Notes under the pieces: generated by a model
What the model was told of the DNA's origin: nothing
Seen by the model: only the letters and a program-made list of their open reading frames with translations
The model's database searches: none
Translations under genes and position numbers: made by a program
From: Pleurocapsa sp. PCC 7327
GTDB lineage: Bacteria > Cyanobacteriota > Cyanobacteriia > Cyanobacteriales > Microcystaceae
Reading direction: 5' to 3'
Assembly: GCF_000317025.1 (NCBI RefSeq)
Contig: NC_019689.1
Coordinates: 3,550,024 to 3,614,023, forward strand
DNA: 64,000 nt
Shown here: in pieces, positions 10,857 through 19,462 of the stretch
Layout of the letters: the number at the start of each line of letters is the position of its first letter
Numbering within the stretch: the first letter of the stretch is position 1

Positions 10857-10934
10857 AGCCCGATCTCTCTCCGTTTATATAGTCACTACAAGCCGTTTAT
10901 ATAGTCACTACAAGGAGAGGCGGGCTTTTTTTCG
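10857..10934 (+). terminator. Terminator hairpin with a duplicated loop
   Basis: Arm AGCCCG-AT-CTCTCTCC at 10857-10872 pairs with GGAGAGGCGGGCT at 10914-10926, followed by TTTTTTT. The loop is filled by two exact copies of a 22-bp unit (10871-10892 and 10893-10914). Confidence 0.7.
10871..10914 (+). repeat. Perfect tandem duplication of a 22-bp unit
   Basis: Two adjacent identical units begin CCGTTTATATAGTCAC and end CTACAAG. They sit inside the terminator loop between the small hypothetical gene and ctpA. Confidence 0.95.
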
Positions 10935-11058
10935 CCTATATTTTGAATGGCGAACGGGAGCAAATTGGGATAAAGTCTCGACCAATTTTGCTCGAAATGT
11001 TTAATATGAAGAAAACATAGGAAACACGGAAACGTCGGTTCAGTATCTAATCTACCTC

Positions 11059-12303
11059 ATGAGAAAAAGAGCATTTTGGGCAACTCTGTTATTTAGCTTT
11101 TCTCTCTTTCTTTTTTCAATTGGTTGGACGCAAAGCGCAGCGGCTTTTACAGAAGAACAGAAGTTAGTGCTACAGTCGTGGCGGCTGGTTAACCAGGCGT
11201 ATATAGATGAGACGTTTAACCATCAAAATTGGTGGTTGGTTCGGCAACAGTATTTAAAAAAGCCACTTTCCGATCGCAAGGAAACCTACACGGCAATCGA
11301 GCAAATGTTGGCGACGCTAGACGAACCATTTACTCGCTTACTCAGACCAGAACAATATCACAACCTGCAAGTCAGTACGGCAGGAGAATTATCTGGCATC
11401 GGGTTGCAAATTAATATCAACTCCGAAACGGGACACTTAGAAGTAGTAGCTCCCCTAGCAGGATCTCCCGCTGAAGCGGCAGGAATTGCCCCGCGCGATC
11501 GCATTCTCAAAATCGATGGGGTAGATACCTCAACCCTCACGCTCGATGAAGCAGCCGCCAGAATGCGAGGTCCTAGCGGCACCAAGGTTTCTCTGACCAT
11601 TCAACCCAGCGACGAAAGCAACGGCAAGATTCGACAACTAGACATCATTCGCGATCGCATTTCTCTGAGTCCAGTCTTTGCCACCCTCGACGATCGCATT
11701 CCCAATTATCCCATCGGTTATATTCGTCTGACACAATTTAGCGCCAATGCCGCTCAAGAAGTCGCTCATTCGGTCAAAAATTTAGAAAAGCAAGGCGTTC
11801 AAGCTTATATTCTCGATTTGCGCAATAATCCTGGCGGATTACTGCAAGCAGGAATTGAGATCGCCCGTTTGTGGATAGATGAAGGCGCGATCGTCTACAC
11901 GGTCAACCGACAAGGAATGTTAGACAGTTTTACGGCATCTGGTGCAGCGCTCACTAACGCTCCTCTAGCCGTTTTAGTCAATCAGGGAACTGCCAGCGCT
12001 AGCGAAATTTTAGCAGGAGCTTTGCAAGATAATGGCAGGGCAACGCTAGTAGGAGAAAAAACCTTTGGGAAGGGATTGATTCAATCGTTGTTTGAGTTGC
12101 CCGATGGTGCTGGACTGGCAATTACGGTTGCCAAATACGAAACTCCCACTCACAAAGACATCCACAAACAAGGAATTGTTCCCGATCGCGTCGTTTCTCA
12201 AGATCCGATAACCTATCAACAAATAGGCACGGAAGCCGACAAACAGTATCAAGCAGCAGTAGAGGTATTGACCAATAAAACTGTCTTGGCAAAAGCTAAT
12301 TAG
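11059..12303 (+). CDS. ctpA: Carboxyl-terminal processing protease CtpA (S41)
   Basis: The product has 414 residues. A signal peptide (to about residue 30, ending SAAAF) exports it to the thylakoid lumen. A PDZ domain (about 105-180, GIGLQININ...GIAPRDRILKIDGVD) precedes the S41 protease core with TASASEI (about 310-317) and EKTFGKG (about 335) supplying the Ser/Lys dyad. The sequence FTEEQKLVLQSWRLVNQAYIDETFNHQNWW is characteristic of the cyanobacterial enzyme that removes the D1 C-terminal extension, needed to assemble the photosystem II Mn cluster. The DUF1499 gene starts 20 bp after the stop and may be co-transcribed. Confidence 0.95.
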   Translation: MRKRAFWATLLFSFSLFLFSIGWTQSAAAFTEEQKLVLQSWRLVNQAYIDETFNHQNWWLVRQQYLKKPLSDRKETYTAIEQMLATLDEPFTRLLRPEQYHNLQVSTAGELSGIGLQININSETGHLEVVAPLAGSPAEAAGIAPRDRILKIDGVDTSTLTLDEAAARMRGPSGTKVSLTIQPSDESNGKIRQLDIIRDRISLSPVFATLDDRIPNYPIGYIRLTQFSANAAQEVAHSVKNLEKQGVQAYILDLRNNPGGLLQAGIEIARLWIDEGAIVYTVNRQGMLDSFTASGAALTNAPLAVLVNQGTASASEILAGALQDNGRATLVGEKTFGKGLIQSLFELPDGAGLAITVAKYETPTHKDIHKQGIVPDRVVSQDPITYQQIGTEADKQYQAAVEVLTNKTVLAKAN

Positions 12304-12323
12304 TGCGTGGAGAGGTGAAAATC

Positions 12324-12707
12324 GTGTTTAATTTTTCTGGGAAAAGACCGACCAATCTAGGCGTAAAAGACGGAAAACTCGCTCCTTGTCCCGGTTCTCC
12401 CAATTGCGTCAACAGTCAGAGTCAAGATCCCAAATCCAAAATCGATCCTCTGCCACCAGTTGCGATCGCCGATCTCAGAAAAGTCATTGAAAGTATGGAG
12501 AGAACTACAATTATCGAACAAACCGATAATTATCTCTATGCCGAATTTAAAAGCAAGCTCATGGGTTTTGTCGATGATGTAGAATTTTATCTCGATTCGA
12601 ATGAAAATGTCATTCACGTGCGATCGGCTTCCCGTCTGGGACAGTCCGATCTAGGAGTCAATCGCAAGCGAGTCGAGGAGATTAGAGCGAAATTACAAGC
12701 CAAGTGA
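12324..12707 (+). CDS. DUF1499 family protein
   Basis: The product has 127 residues from the GTG at 12324, preferred because GGAGAGG lies 8 bp upstream; other GTGs at 12303 and 12315 overlap that site. DUF1499 signatures: CPGSPNCVNSQ near the start, YAEFKSKLMGFVDDVEFYLD in the middle and IHVRSASRLGQSDLGVNRKRVEEIR at the end. The function is unknown; homologues occur in cyanobacteria and chloroplasts. It follows ctpA with a 20-bp gap. Confidence 0.9.
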   Translation: MFNFSGKRPTNLGVKDGKLAPCPGSPNCVNSQSQDPKSKIDPLPPVAIADLRKVIESMERTTIIEQTDNYLYAEFKSKLMGFVDDVEFYLDSNENVIHVRSASRLGQSDLGVNRKRVEEIRAKLQAK

Positions 12708-12750
12708 TTCCAATTCGCTAGAGTTCGCAATTCGCAATTAAAAATGCTAA

Positions 12751-13180
12751 CAGGTTGTCCCAAAAGTATAATAATGTCATGTTGAGCGTAGCGATCGCGA
12801 AGCGAAACATCTTATAGCAATTCGCAATTGGCAATTATCAATTCGCAATTGGGAAATAGAGATGGGATTCTAGCTAGAAATTCAATGTTTTTATCTTTTA
12901 ATGGCGAATTGCGAATTATCAATTGCGAATTAGCAATTAGTCAGCAGCTCTGTGTGGCGAGTTTTTGACAGTAACCGTTTGACAGTAACTGTAGGGAAGT
13001 AAGGGCGCGTTTTTAGATAAACTCGCCCTTACTTCTCAATCCAAAATCCAAAACCGCTGCGCAGAACTTTGTTCGAGCAGCGCAAAATCCAAAGTGGTAT
13101 TAGCATACCAACTCCAAACCTAGATTCTTCGTTACGTTCTCCTGCATTGAGCATGACAAAATGGACTTTTGGGATATCCT
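12751..13180. mobile_element. MITE-like element, copy 2, with both ends
   Basis: Left end CAGGTTGTCCCAAAAGT (12751) and right end ACTTTTGGGATATCC (about 13165-13179) are imperfect inverted repeats. The next inward blocks ATGTCATGTTGAGCGTAGCG and CATTGAGCATGACAAAATGG also match in inverted sense. The interior has a GCAATT-rich core shared with copy 1 and a perfect 12-bp stem GAAGTAAGGGCG/CGCCCTTACTTC (12996-13007, 13024-13035). No coding capacity. The right end abuts the mreD stop codon. Confidence 0.75.
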
Positions 13181-13768
13181 CTAAGAATGCCTGGACTCGA
13201 TCCCCCCTAAAGATGCTCGCTCCAACGCCTTAAGCTTCTCCCACCAACGATTGAGAGGATAATAGAGAACTGGTGCCCAGAGACTGCTGAGAATAGCTGA
13301 AGAAAGTGAAATGCGCTGATAATCTAACCAAACTTCTTCTGGGGCGCGAATGTGATGGAGAATATGCTGAACTGCGATCGCCGCCTCAGCAACAATCGAC
13401 ATCGCAAAAACAATGAGCGCGACCGAAATAAAATCTTCTTTAAGATATCGCTGCTTTTGCAGTTTTGCTGTCAAAAACCCTACTAAAACGAGAGACAAAA
13501 CATGAGAAGGACCGGAGGCAGGAGCAGAGGTCATGCCATCTTGAATCATGCCCAAAGCAAGTCCTGCTAATATGCCCTGAAAAACAGATCGTTTGAGACT
13601 CCAACTCACCGTCCAGATTAATAGCCAACTAGGGGCAATTCCCAATAACTCCATCCCAGGCAGACGAACGAAAGTCAAACACGCACAAAGAAGCACCGAA
13701 GCACAAATTATAAACCCATTGAGAATTTGGCGCTGCTCGGAAGACCATTTTGATTTTGATAGCTTCAT
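13181..13768 (-). CDS. mreD: Rod shape-determining membrane protein MreD
   Basis: The 195-residue hydrophobic protein has about five membrane segments (e.g. LNGFIICASVLLCACLTFV, SWLLIWTVSW, ILAGLALGMIQDG). LxxGLIxGLxxD-like SVFQGILAGLALGMIQDGM is a typical MreD patch. The ATG at 13768 overlaps the mreC TGA by one base (TGATG), indicating translational coupling; the longer reading to 13813 is rejected. Part of the elongasome with MreB and MreC. The stop codon directly borders a MITE. Confidence 0.92.
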   Translation of the reverse strand: MKLSKSKWSSEQRQILNGFIICASVLLCACLTFVRLPGMELLGIAPSWLLIWTVSWSLKRSVFQGILAGLALGMIQDGMTSAPASGPSHVLSLVLVGFLTAKLQKQRYLKEDFISVALIVFAMSIVAEAAIAVQHILHHIRAPEEVWLDYQRISLSSAILSSLWAPVLYYPLNRWWEKLKALERASLGGIESRHS

Positions 13769-14532
13769 CACTTTGGTTCCAAATCGCTTTTGAAGGGATG
13801 GACGAGCGCCCATTCCAAACTATCGATTGGGGCTGTTATGATTATCGTAGCTTCGGGAGCAGGTCCTTTTTGCAAATTGACCGATTGGACGCGACCGATT
13901 GGCAAACCTGCGGGAAATAATTGGCTGACAGCGGAGGTACTCACCGTGTCGCCGGGGCGAATATTGGGGACTTTTTCAAAAAACTCCATAACAGCAATTT
14001 GAGAGCCGCGTCCTTTGATTAAACCCATCGAACGACTGCGAGTGACAATCGCGCCAACGCGACTGTTGGGATCGCTAATCAAGAGAACTCGACTGCTATG
14101 AGGTGTCACCTCGATGACTCGACCGACTAATCCCCCAATTCCGGTGACTGCAAAACCCTTTTCAATGCCATCTCGACTGCCTCGACCTAAAATCGCTTGC
14201 TGCCACCAGTCGTCTGCGCTGCGTCCGATAATAGGCGCTGCGATCGCGGATCGTTTATATTTTTCAAAATCGCCTAAAAGTTTTTTTAATTGCTGATTTT
14301 GCTTTTCTAATTCGCTAATTCTCTGTTCTAGTTCTAGAATACGAGCATTCGTAAGTTTTTTTTCTACCAAGGAAGCTGGTTCGGATCGAAACGGACGAAC
14401 GAGCCAGGAATAGATTTCTTGGATAGCCTTTCCTTGAGTTTGGCGCAGCAACCAAGCAACGCCAATGACCGAGAGAATTAAAAGTATTTGTACTCCGAGT
14501 CGAGTCCACTTTACTCGCCGCACCGCAAACAT
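13768..14532 (-). CDS. mreC: Rod shape-determining protein MreC
   Basis: The product has 254 residues with a short cytoplasmic N-terminus, one membrane anchor (LGVQILLILSVIGVAWLL) and a coiled coil of ILELEQRISELEKQNQQLKKLL (about 65-90). It ends in the beta-rich MreC domain with ADDWWQQAILGRGSRDGI and NSRVGAIVTRSRSMGLIKG. It is periplasmic and links MreB to the peptidoglycan synthases. It is second in mreBCD, 34 bp after mreB and overlapping mreD by one base. Confidence 0.96.
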   Translation of the reverse strand: MFAVRRVKWTRLGVQILLILSVIGVAWLLRQTQGKAIQEIYSWLVRPFRSEPASLVEKKLTNARILELEQRISELEKQNQQLKKLLGDFEKYKRSAIAAPIIGRSADDWWQQAILGRGSRDGIEKGFAVTGIGGLVGRVIEVTPHSSRVLLISDPNSRVGAIVTRSRSMGLIKGRGSQIAVMEFFEKVPNIRPGDTVSTSAVSQLFPAGLPIGRVQSVNLQKGPAPEATIIITAPIDSLEWALVHPFKSDLEPK

Positions 14533-14566
14533 AACGATAATTTTTGCCTTTCTCCTGTTGCCTTAC

Positions 14567-15604
14567 TTATGCCATCCGAGCGCTTTCGTTGAGGATTCGC
14601 TCCAAAATTTTAGGATTCTTGAGTACTTCACCCGTGCCTTTAACCACACATCTGAGCGGATCTTCAGCTACGTGAGTAACGATGCCCGTTTCGTGACTGA
14701 TGAGCGTATCGAGTCCCTTCATCAAAGCGCCTCCTCCAGCTAGCATAATTCCGCGATCGATAATATCTGCTGCCAGTTCGGGAGGCGTCCGCTCTAGCGT
14801 GCGCTTGACGGCATCGACAATCGTTGACAGAGGCTCTGCCATGCTTTCTCGAACCTCTCCTCCTTTAATAGTAATGGTTCGGGGTAATCCAGACATAAGA
14901 TGTAAGCCTCGAACTTCTTGAACTGGTTCTTCATTATGAATGGGGTAAGCAGAACCCAGTTTGATTTTAATGTCTTCTGCTGTCCGTTCGCCAATAATCA
15001 AGTTGTGGACTTTTCTCATGTACTGCACGATTGCCTCGGTTAGCTCGTCGCCTGCAACCCGAACTGATTCGCTCAGCACTCTTCCCTGTAAGCTTAATAC
15101 AGCGACCTCAGTCGTTCCGCCGCCGATGTCAATAATCATGTTACCCGTTGCCTCTGTCACGGGAAGTCCCGCTCCTAGAGCAGCTGCTACTGGTTCGTCA
15201 ATCAAGCCAACTTCTTTGGCTCCCGCACGAGTCGCCGCTTCTATAACGGCTCGGCGTTCAACTCCAGTGATTCCGCTAGGAATTCCTATCACCATGCGAG
15301 GATTGCCGAGAGGATTTCCTTCATGGGCGCGACGGATAAATTCCGATAGCATAATTTCAGCGCTGTAGAAGTCAGCGATAACTCCATCGCGCAAGGGACG
15401 CAGCGCGATAATATTACCCGGAGTTCGCCCTAGCATTTTCCTAGCTTCTTCGCCGACAGCTAGGGGGGTTTTATCTCGATCGATCGCAACGACAGATGGT
15501 TCTTCTAAAACGATGCCTTTACCAGATATATAAATTAGGGTATTGGCAGTCCCCAAATCTATGCCCATGTCTCGCGACAGGGAAAAACGTTTAAAAAAAT
15601 TCAC
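14567..15604 (-). CDS. mreB: Rod shape-determining actin homologue MreB
   Basis: The product has 345 residues. MGIDLGTANTLIYI is phosphate loop 1, MIIDIGGGTTEVAVLS is phosphate 2 and MLAGGGALMKGLD is the adenosine motif. The GTG at 15604 follows GGGGGAGAAAG at a good distance and is preferred over the GTG at 15622. The cytoplasmic filament guides cell-wall elongation. It heads mreBCD and is divergent from ssb, an arrangement common in cyanobacteria. Confidence 0.97.
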   Translation of the reverse strand: MNFFKRFSLSRDMGIDLGTANTLIYISGKGIVLEEPSVVAIDRDKTPLAVGEEARKMLGRTPGNIIALRPLRDGVIADFYSAEIMLSEFIRRAHEGNPLGNPRMVIGIPSGITGVERRAVIEAATRAGAKEVGLIDEPVAAALGAGLPVTEATGNMIIDIGGGTTEVAVLSLQGRVLSESVRVAGDELTEAIVQYMRKVHNLIIGERTAEDIKIKLGSAYPIHNEEPVQEVRGLHLMSGLPRTITIKGGEVRESMAEPLSTIVDAVKRTLERTPPELAADIIDRGIMLAGGGALMKGLDTLISHETGIVTHVAEDPLRCVVKGTGEVLKNPKILERILNESARMA

Positions 15605-15898
15605 AGAACTTTCTCCCCCCACTACGATTTAGGATTTACGATGCTGCTTTACGATCGCCCAATAGAATTGATGTGGATTGGATCTTATTACTTTTTTCCT
15701 TCTAAGTCTAGCGAAGTTAACGAATTCGATCGGGAATTTTACAGTTCCTCGTTAGGACGGGGATTCAAGTCATGCAGGAAATCTTCCGCACTGTTACGAG
15801 ATATTATTTTTCCAGTTAGTTTCGATTGGTGCGCTTACGAGCTACAATAGTGAGAGTATATTTGTACTAAAATAACGGAAAATGAGAGGAATTGACGA

Positions 15899-16270
15899 AT
15901 GAGTCTGAATGTCGTACATTTGGTAGGTCGCGCCGGCAGAGATCCGGAAGTTAAATGTTTTGAATCGGGAAGCGTCTTGTGTACGTTAACTTTAGCGGTA
16001 AATCGCCCTACCAGTAAAAATGACGAACCCGATTGGTTTAATCTGAAAATTTGGGGCAAAACGGCAGAAGTTGCTGCTAACTACGTTCGGAAGGGAAGTT
16101 TGATCGGCATTCAGGGGACGTTGACAATCGAAACTTGGACGGATGACAAGACAGGAACTGAGCGTTCGACTCCCGTTATTAGAGTGGATAGACTCGATTT
16201 GTTAGGCTCGAAGCGGGACGCCGACTCCAGCGCAGTCGGCGGCTACGGTAGCGGCAACAGCGAGTTTTAA
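15899..16270 (+). CDS. ssb: Single-stranded DNA-binding protein
   Basis: The 123-residue OB-fold protein begins MSLNVVHLVGRAGRDPEVKCFESGSVLC and contains WFNLKIWGKTAEVAANYVRKGSLIGIQG, the SSB core. The C-terminus is short and Gly/Ser-rich, ending SEF rather than the usual acidic DDDIPF tip, as in other short cyanobacterial SSBs. GAGGAATTGACG provides the ribosome site. Divergent from mreB. Confidence 0.95.
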   Translation: MSLNVVHLVGRAGRDPEVKCFESGSVLCTLTLAVNRPTSKNDEPDWFNLKIWGKTAEVAANYVRKGSLIGIQGTLTIETWTDDKTGTERSTPVIRVDRLDLLGSKRDADSSAVGGYGSGNSEF

Positions 16271-16341
16271 GATCGATTCGCGATTTCTGTAGGGTAGGGG
16301 ACAGACGCTAAAGGTTTGCCCGACGCGCGTCTTCCCCTACT

Positions 16342-17094
16342 TCAATAACTAATCTGTAGGGTGACGGAGGCACTAACTGTTTGCTCGCCGCCAATAACAG
16401 GGGTAGTAGCAGAATCGGTTCTAGCTGCCTCGCGAGCCATTAGCGGCTGTGGTGGCGGGGTACTTGCTCCATTGACTTGAATGTTAACGATCTCTTGGCG
16501 AGTGAGATTGAGGGCACTCAAGACCGTATCCGCTTGTTGCTGGGCATCCTCGGTGGCTAGCCGAAGCGCTTGCTTTTGCGCTGCTGCGATCGCGTTGTCG
16601 CTGGCAGTAAAATCAACGCTGTCAATTCGAGTAGCTCCAGCTTTGACAGCTTCGTCGAGTAAATTCCCTACTCGATCGTTAGAGATACGAAAACTAATGG
16701 TATTGACTCCAACGTAACCGACGAGGCGTTGTTGGTTACTGCTGTAATCGTAGTAGGCGGGCTGTAATTGGATCCCAGTGGTTTGTAATTTTTCTACGCC
16801 GCGCGATCGCAGCAACTCTACCACTGCCGACGACCGTCTGGCGATCTCTTGCTGTACCTCTTGTGCCGTTTGTCCTTTGACCTCCACGCCTAGCTGTACT
16901 TGAGCCAAGCTGGTAGGAATCGTTTCCTGTCCCTGTCCGGTGACGGTTAGGATGCGCAGGATTTTTTCTTGGGCGATCGCGGGAGCGCTTGACGCTATAC
17001 TAAGAATAACGAGTAAGATTGCCATTACCTGTGCTTGCTTGTCTAAAAGCCACTTAAAAGATGATTTTTGACTAGATAAAAGCTCTTTGTTCAC
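16342..17094 (-). CDS. Exported SIMPL-domain (DUF541) protein
   Basis: The product has 250 residues from a GTG at 17094 with GGAGC upstream. A signal peptide (AILLVILSIASSAPAIAQ) precedes a SIMPL domain: ILTVTGQGQETIPTSLAQVQLGVEV, then TTGIQLQPAYYDYSSNQQRLVGYVGVNTISFRI and AQKQALRLATEDAQQQADTVL. Family members are periplasmic or outer-membrane oligomers of poorly known role, some linked to oxidative stress. It is convergent with ssb; the short gap holds GTAGGGTAGGGG/CCCCTAC inverted repeats. Confidence 0.9.
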   Translation of the reverse strand: MNKELLSSQKSSFKWLLDKQAQVMAILLVILSIASSAPAIAQEKILRILTVTGQGQETIPTSLAQVQLGVEVKGQTAQEVQQEIARRSSAVVELLRSRGVEKLQTTGIQLQPAYYDYSSNQQRLVGYVGVNTISFRISNDRVGNLLDEAVKAGATRIDSVDFTASDNAIAAAQKQALRLATEDAQQQADTVLSALNLTRQEIVNIQVNGASTPPPQPLMAREAARTDSATTPVIGGEQTVSASVTLQISY

Positions 17095-17243
17095 TTTTGT
17101 TGCTCCTCATACCAATACCATTGACTAAGCTTTCAGCCAACTGCGAATTGGCGATCGCCTCTACTTCTACTGTGCCACCGAAAAACTGAAAAAGTTTATC
17201 TTGTTGCCATTTTGGAAACCAATGCTCGCTGTCTGCTCGGCCT

Positions 17244-18407
17244 ATGAAATACGCTCTGGTTCACGAGTGGCTAACTCCTAAAGCCACGGGTGGTTCGGAG
17301 TTAGTCGTGCGCGAAATCTTGCGCCATATCGATGCCGATCTTTATGCCTTAATTGACTTTGAATCAGTCAATCCCCAGAGTTATCTCTATGGACGAAAGA
17401 TTGGAACGACGTTTCTGCAACATTTACCTTTGGCTCGCAACGGCATTCAGAAATATTTGCCTCTGCTGCCCCTAGCGATCGAACAGCTAGATTTACGGCA
17501 GTATGACGTGATTCTCTCCTCATCCCACGCGGTCGCCAAGGGAGTACTCGTCAGTCCCGATCAGCTACACATCTGCTATTGCCATACGCCCATGCGCTAT
17601 GCTTGGGACTTGACATTTGACTATCTTAATGCCAATAGCTTAGGACGCGGTTTGCTCGGTATTTTGACTCGCTATATCCTGCATCGAATGCGGCAGTGGG
17701 ATGTAATTGCAGCCAATCGAGTTGACTACTTCATTGCCAACTCCTATCATACTGCTAAGCGCATCTGGCGTTGCTATCGCCGTCAAGCAAAAGTAATTTA
17801 CCCGCCAGTAAATTGCGATCGCTTCTCTTTTCAAGCGCAAAAAGAAGACTTTTATCTGACCGTGTCTCGCTTGGTCAGTTATAAAAAAGTTTCTCTAATT
17901 GTCGAAGCATTTAATCAGTTGGGCTATCCTTTGGTCATTATCGGCGACGGACCCGAACTCAAGCGAATTCATCAAATTGCCAAACCCAATATTCAAATTT
18001 TAGGGGCGCAGCCCGATGAAGTCGTCGAGCGATATATGGCTAACGCTAAAGCTTTTGTCTATGCAGCTTGCGAAGACTTCGGGATTGCCCCAGTAGAAGC
18101 CCAAGCCTGTGGAACGCCTGTCATTGCCTACGGAGAGGGCGGCGCGTTAGAAACCGTGCTAGATATTCGCCAATTTCCGGAAACGGGAACGGGACTGTTG
18201 TTTTCTCCTCAAATCCCAGAAGCTCTAGTCAAAGCCGTTGAAACTTTTTGCCAATTTCAAGGTCAAATCAATCCAGAAAGTTGTCGGACTAGGGCGGCTA
18301 ATTTTAGTCCCAAAATCTTTGAAACCTCTTATTTAGCCTTTATCGAAGACTGTTGTCAGAACTTTCCCTCAAAAGATTCTGACAAAAATTGCGACTTTTT
18401 TAGATAG
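17244..18407 (+). CDS. Glycosyltransferase family 4 (WbaZ/mannosyltransferase-like)
   Basis: The 387-residue GT-B enzyme begins MKYALVHEWLTPKATGGSELVV, the start typical of WbaZ-type mannosyl- or rhamnosyltransferases. CYCHTPMRYAWD lies near 115, and EDFGIAPVEAQACGTPVIAYGEGGALETV holds the E-x7-E nucleotide-sugar site. It is cytoplasmic and membrane-associated. It opens a plus-strand group with a sugar-phosphate transferase, gmd and fcl, so it probably adds a mannose-derived sugar during exopolysaccharide or O-antigen repeat synthesis. Confidence 0.9.
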   Translation: MKYALVHEWLTPKATGGSELVVREILRHIDADLYALIDFESVNPQSYLYGRKIGTTFLQHLPLARNGIQKYLPLLPLAIEQLDLRQYDVILSSSHAVAKGVLVSPDQLHICYCHTPMRYAWDLTFDYLNANSLGRGLLGILTRYILHRMRQWDVIAANRVDYFIANSYHTAKRIWRCYRRQAKVIYPPVNCDRFSFQAQKEDFYLTVSRLVSYKKVSLIVEAFNQLGYPLVIIGDGPELKRIHQIAKPNIQILGAQPDEVVERYMANAKAFVYAACEDFGIAPVEAQACGTPVIAYGEGGALETVLDIRQFPETGTGLLFSPQIPEALVKAVETFCQFQGQINPESCRTRAANFSPKIFETSYLAFIEDCCQNFPSKDSDKNCDFFR

Positions 18408-18478
18408 ATTCGCCATAATAATGGTCTTCTGGCTTTATGATCGGGACAGTGTGGTGTGATGTGATGTGAAGGAGTAAG

Positions 18479-19210
18479 ATGACTGCTAATAGCCAATTTA
18501 TACGCATCAAAGCCTTGCGAGTTTTGATGCAACGCGGTTCCCTATCCTCGGTTTCCTCGAAAAAATTTTATAAATCGTTGACTCAAACTTTTGATGGGGA
18601 TTTTACCAAGCGAACGTTCGATGTAGTCTTTTCTCTGTTAGTTCTGATTTTCTTGTCGCCGCTTTATTTGATCTTGGCGCTGTTAATCGCCATTAGTTCG
18701 CCCGGTCCGATTTTCTACGTCCAGCAACGAGTTGGCAAAAACTATAAGCGCTTCGGCTGTATCAAATTCAGAACTATGGTTCGCGATGCAGACGAAATTC
18801 TAGAGGCGATCGTAGCAAATTCACCTCAGATGCGCGAAGAGTTTGAAAACAACTTTAAACTGCGCGACGATCCCCGAATTACCTGGATTGGCAAGTTTTT
18901 GCGCTTGACCAGCCTTGACGAATTTCCTCAGTTTTGGAACGTGCTGATGGGAGATATGAGTGTAGTCGGTCCTCGCCCCCTAGTTCCGGAAGAGTTGTGT
19001 AAATACGGAAATCGCATCGAAAAAGTTCTAACCATCCGACCGGGAATTACGGGATTGTGGCAAGTCTCTGGACGCAATGACATCCCCTATCCCCAACGAG
19101 TCCAAATAGATGTCTACTATGTCAATTGCCGCAACTGGTTAATGGATCTGTGGATAATTGTCAAAACAATTGGTGTAATTATCTTTCCCCATAGCAATGG
19201 AGCTTATTAA
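18479..19210 (+). CDS. Polyprenyl-phosphate sugar-1-phosphate transferase (initiating)
   Basis: The product has 243 residues. One hydrophobic segment VVFSLLVLIFLSPLYLILALLIAI is followed by the conserved SPGPIFYVQQRVGKNYKRFGCIKFRTM, LRDDPRITWIGKFLRLTSLDEFPQFWNVLMGDMSVVGPRP and RPGITGLWQVSGRNDI of the bacterial sugar transferase family. It corresponds to the catalytic half of WbaP/WcaJ enzymes without the N-terminal membrane block. It loads the first sugar phosphate on undecaprenyl phosphate. A GGAGTAAG ribosome site precedes the ATG. Confidence 0.93.
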   Translation: MTANSQFIRIKALRVLMQRGSLSSVSSKKFYKSLTQTFDGDFTKRTFDVVFSLLVLIFLSPLYLILALLIAISSPGPIFYVQQRVGKNYKRFGCIKFRTMVRDADEILEAIVANSPQMREEFENNFKLRDDPRITWIGKFLRLTSLDEFPQFWNVLMGDMSVVGPRPLVPEELCKYGNRIEKVLTIRPGITGLWQVSGRNDIPYPQRVQIDVYYVNCRNWLMDLWIIVKTIGVIIFPHSNGAY

Positions 19211-19462
19211 ACTCCATTCATTAGTCATTGAGTTATGAGTCGTTAGTTTCCAGGCAATTCTCCTAGAACTAACGACTTCAAACTTTACAAAAACTTTGAA
19301 AAATTGTTAATTTTTTTTTGACCACCAGGCAAGCTTTTAGGTTAATTTAGGAAAGATATTTACATTGTTCGTTGAAATTTAGTTTTGGCGACAGCTAGGT
19401 CAAGCTGTGCCATCTGTATCTAATGTTTCTATCAATACCTACCAAGGACAGGATAATTAGAA

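Noticed and set aside
10871-10914. Possible attachment-site duplication
   Set aside because: The two copies are directly adjacent with nothing between and no integrase nearby; better explained as tandem duplication in a terminator loop.
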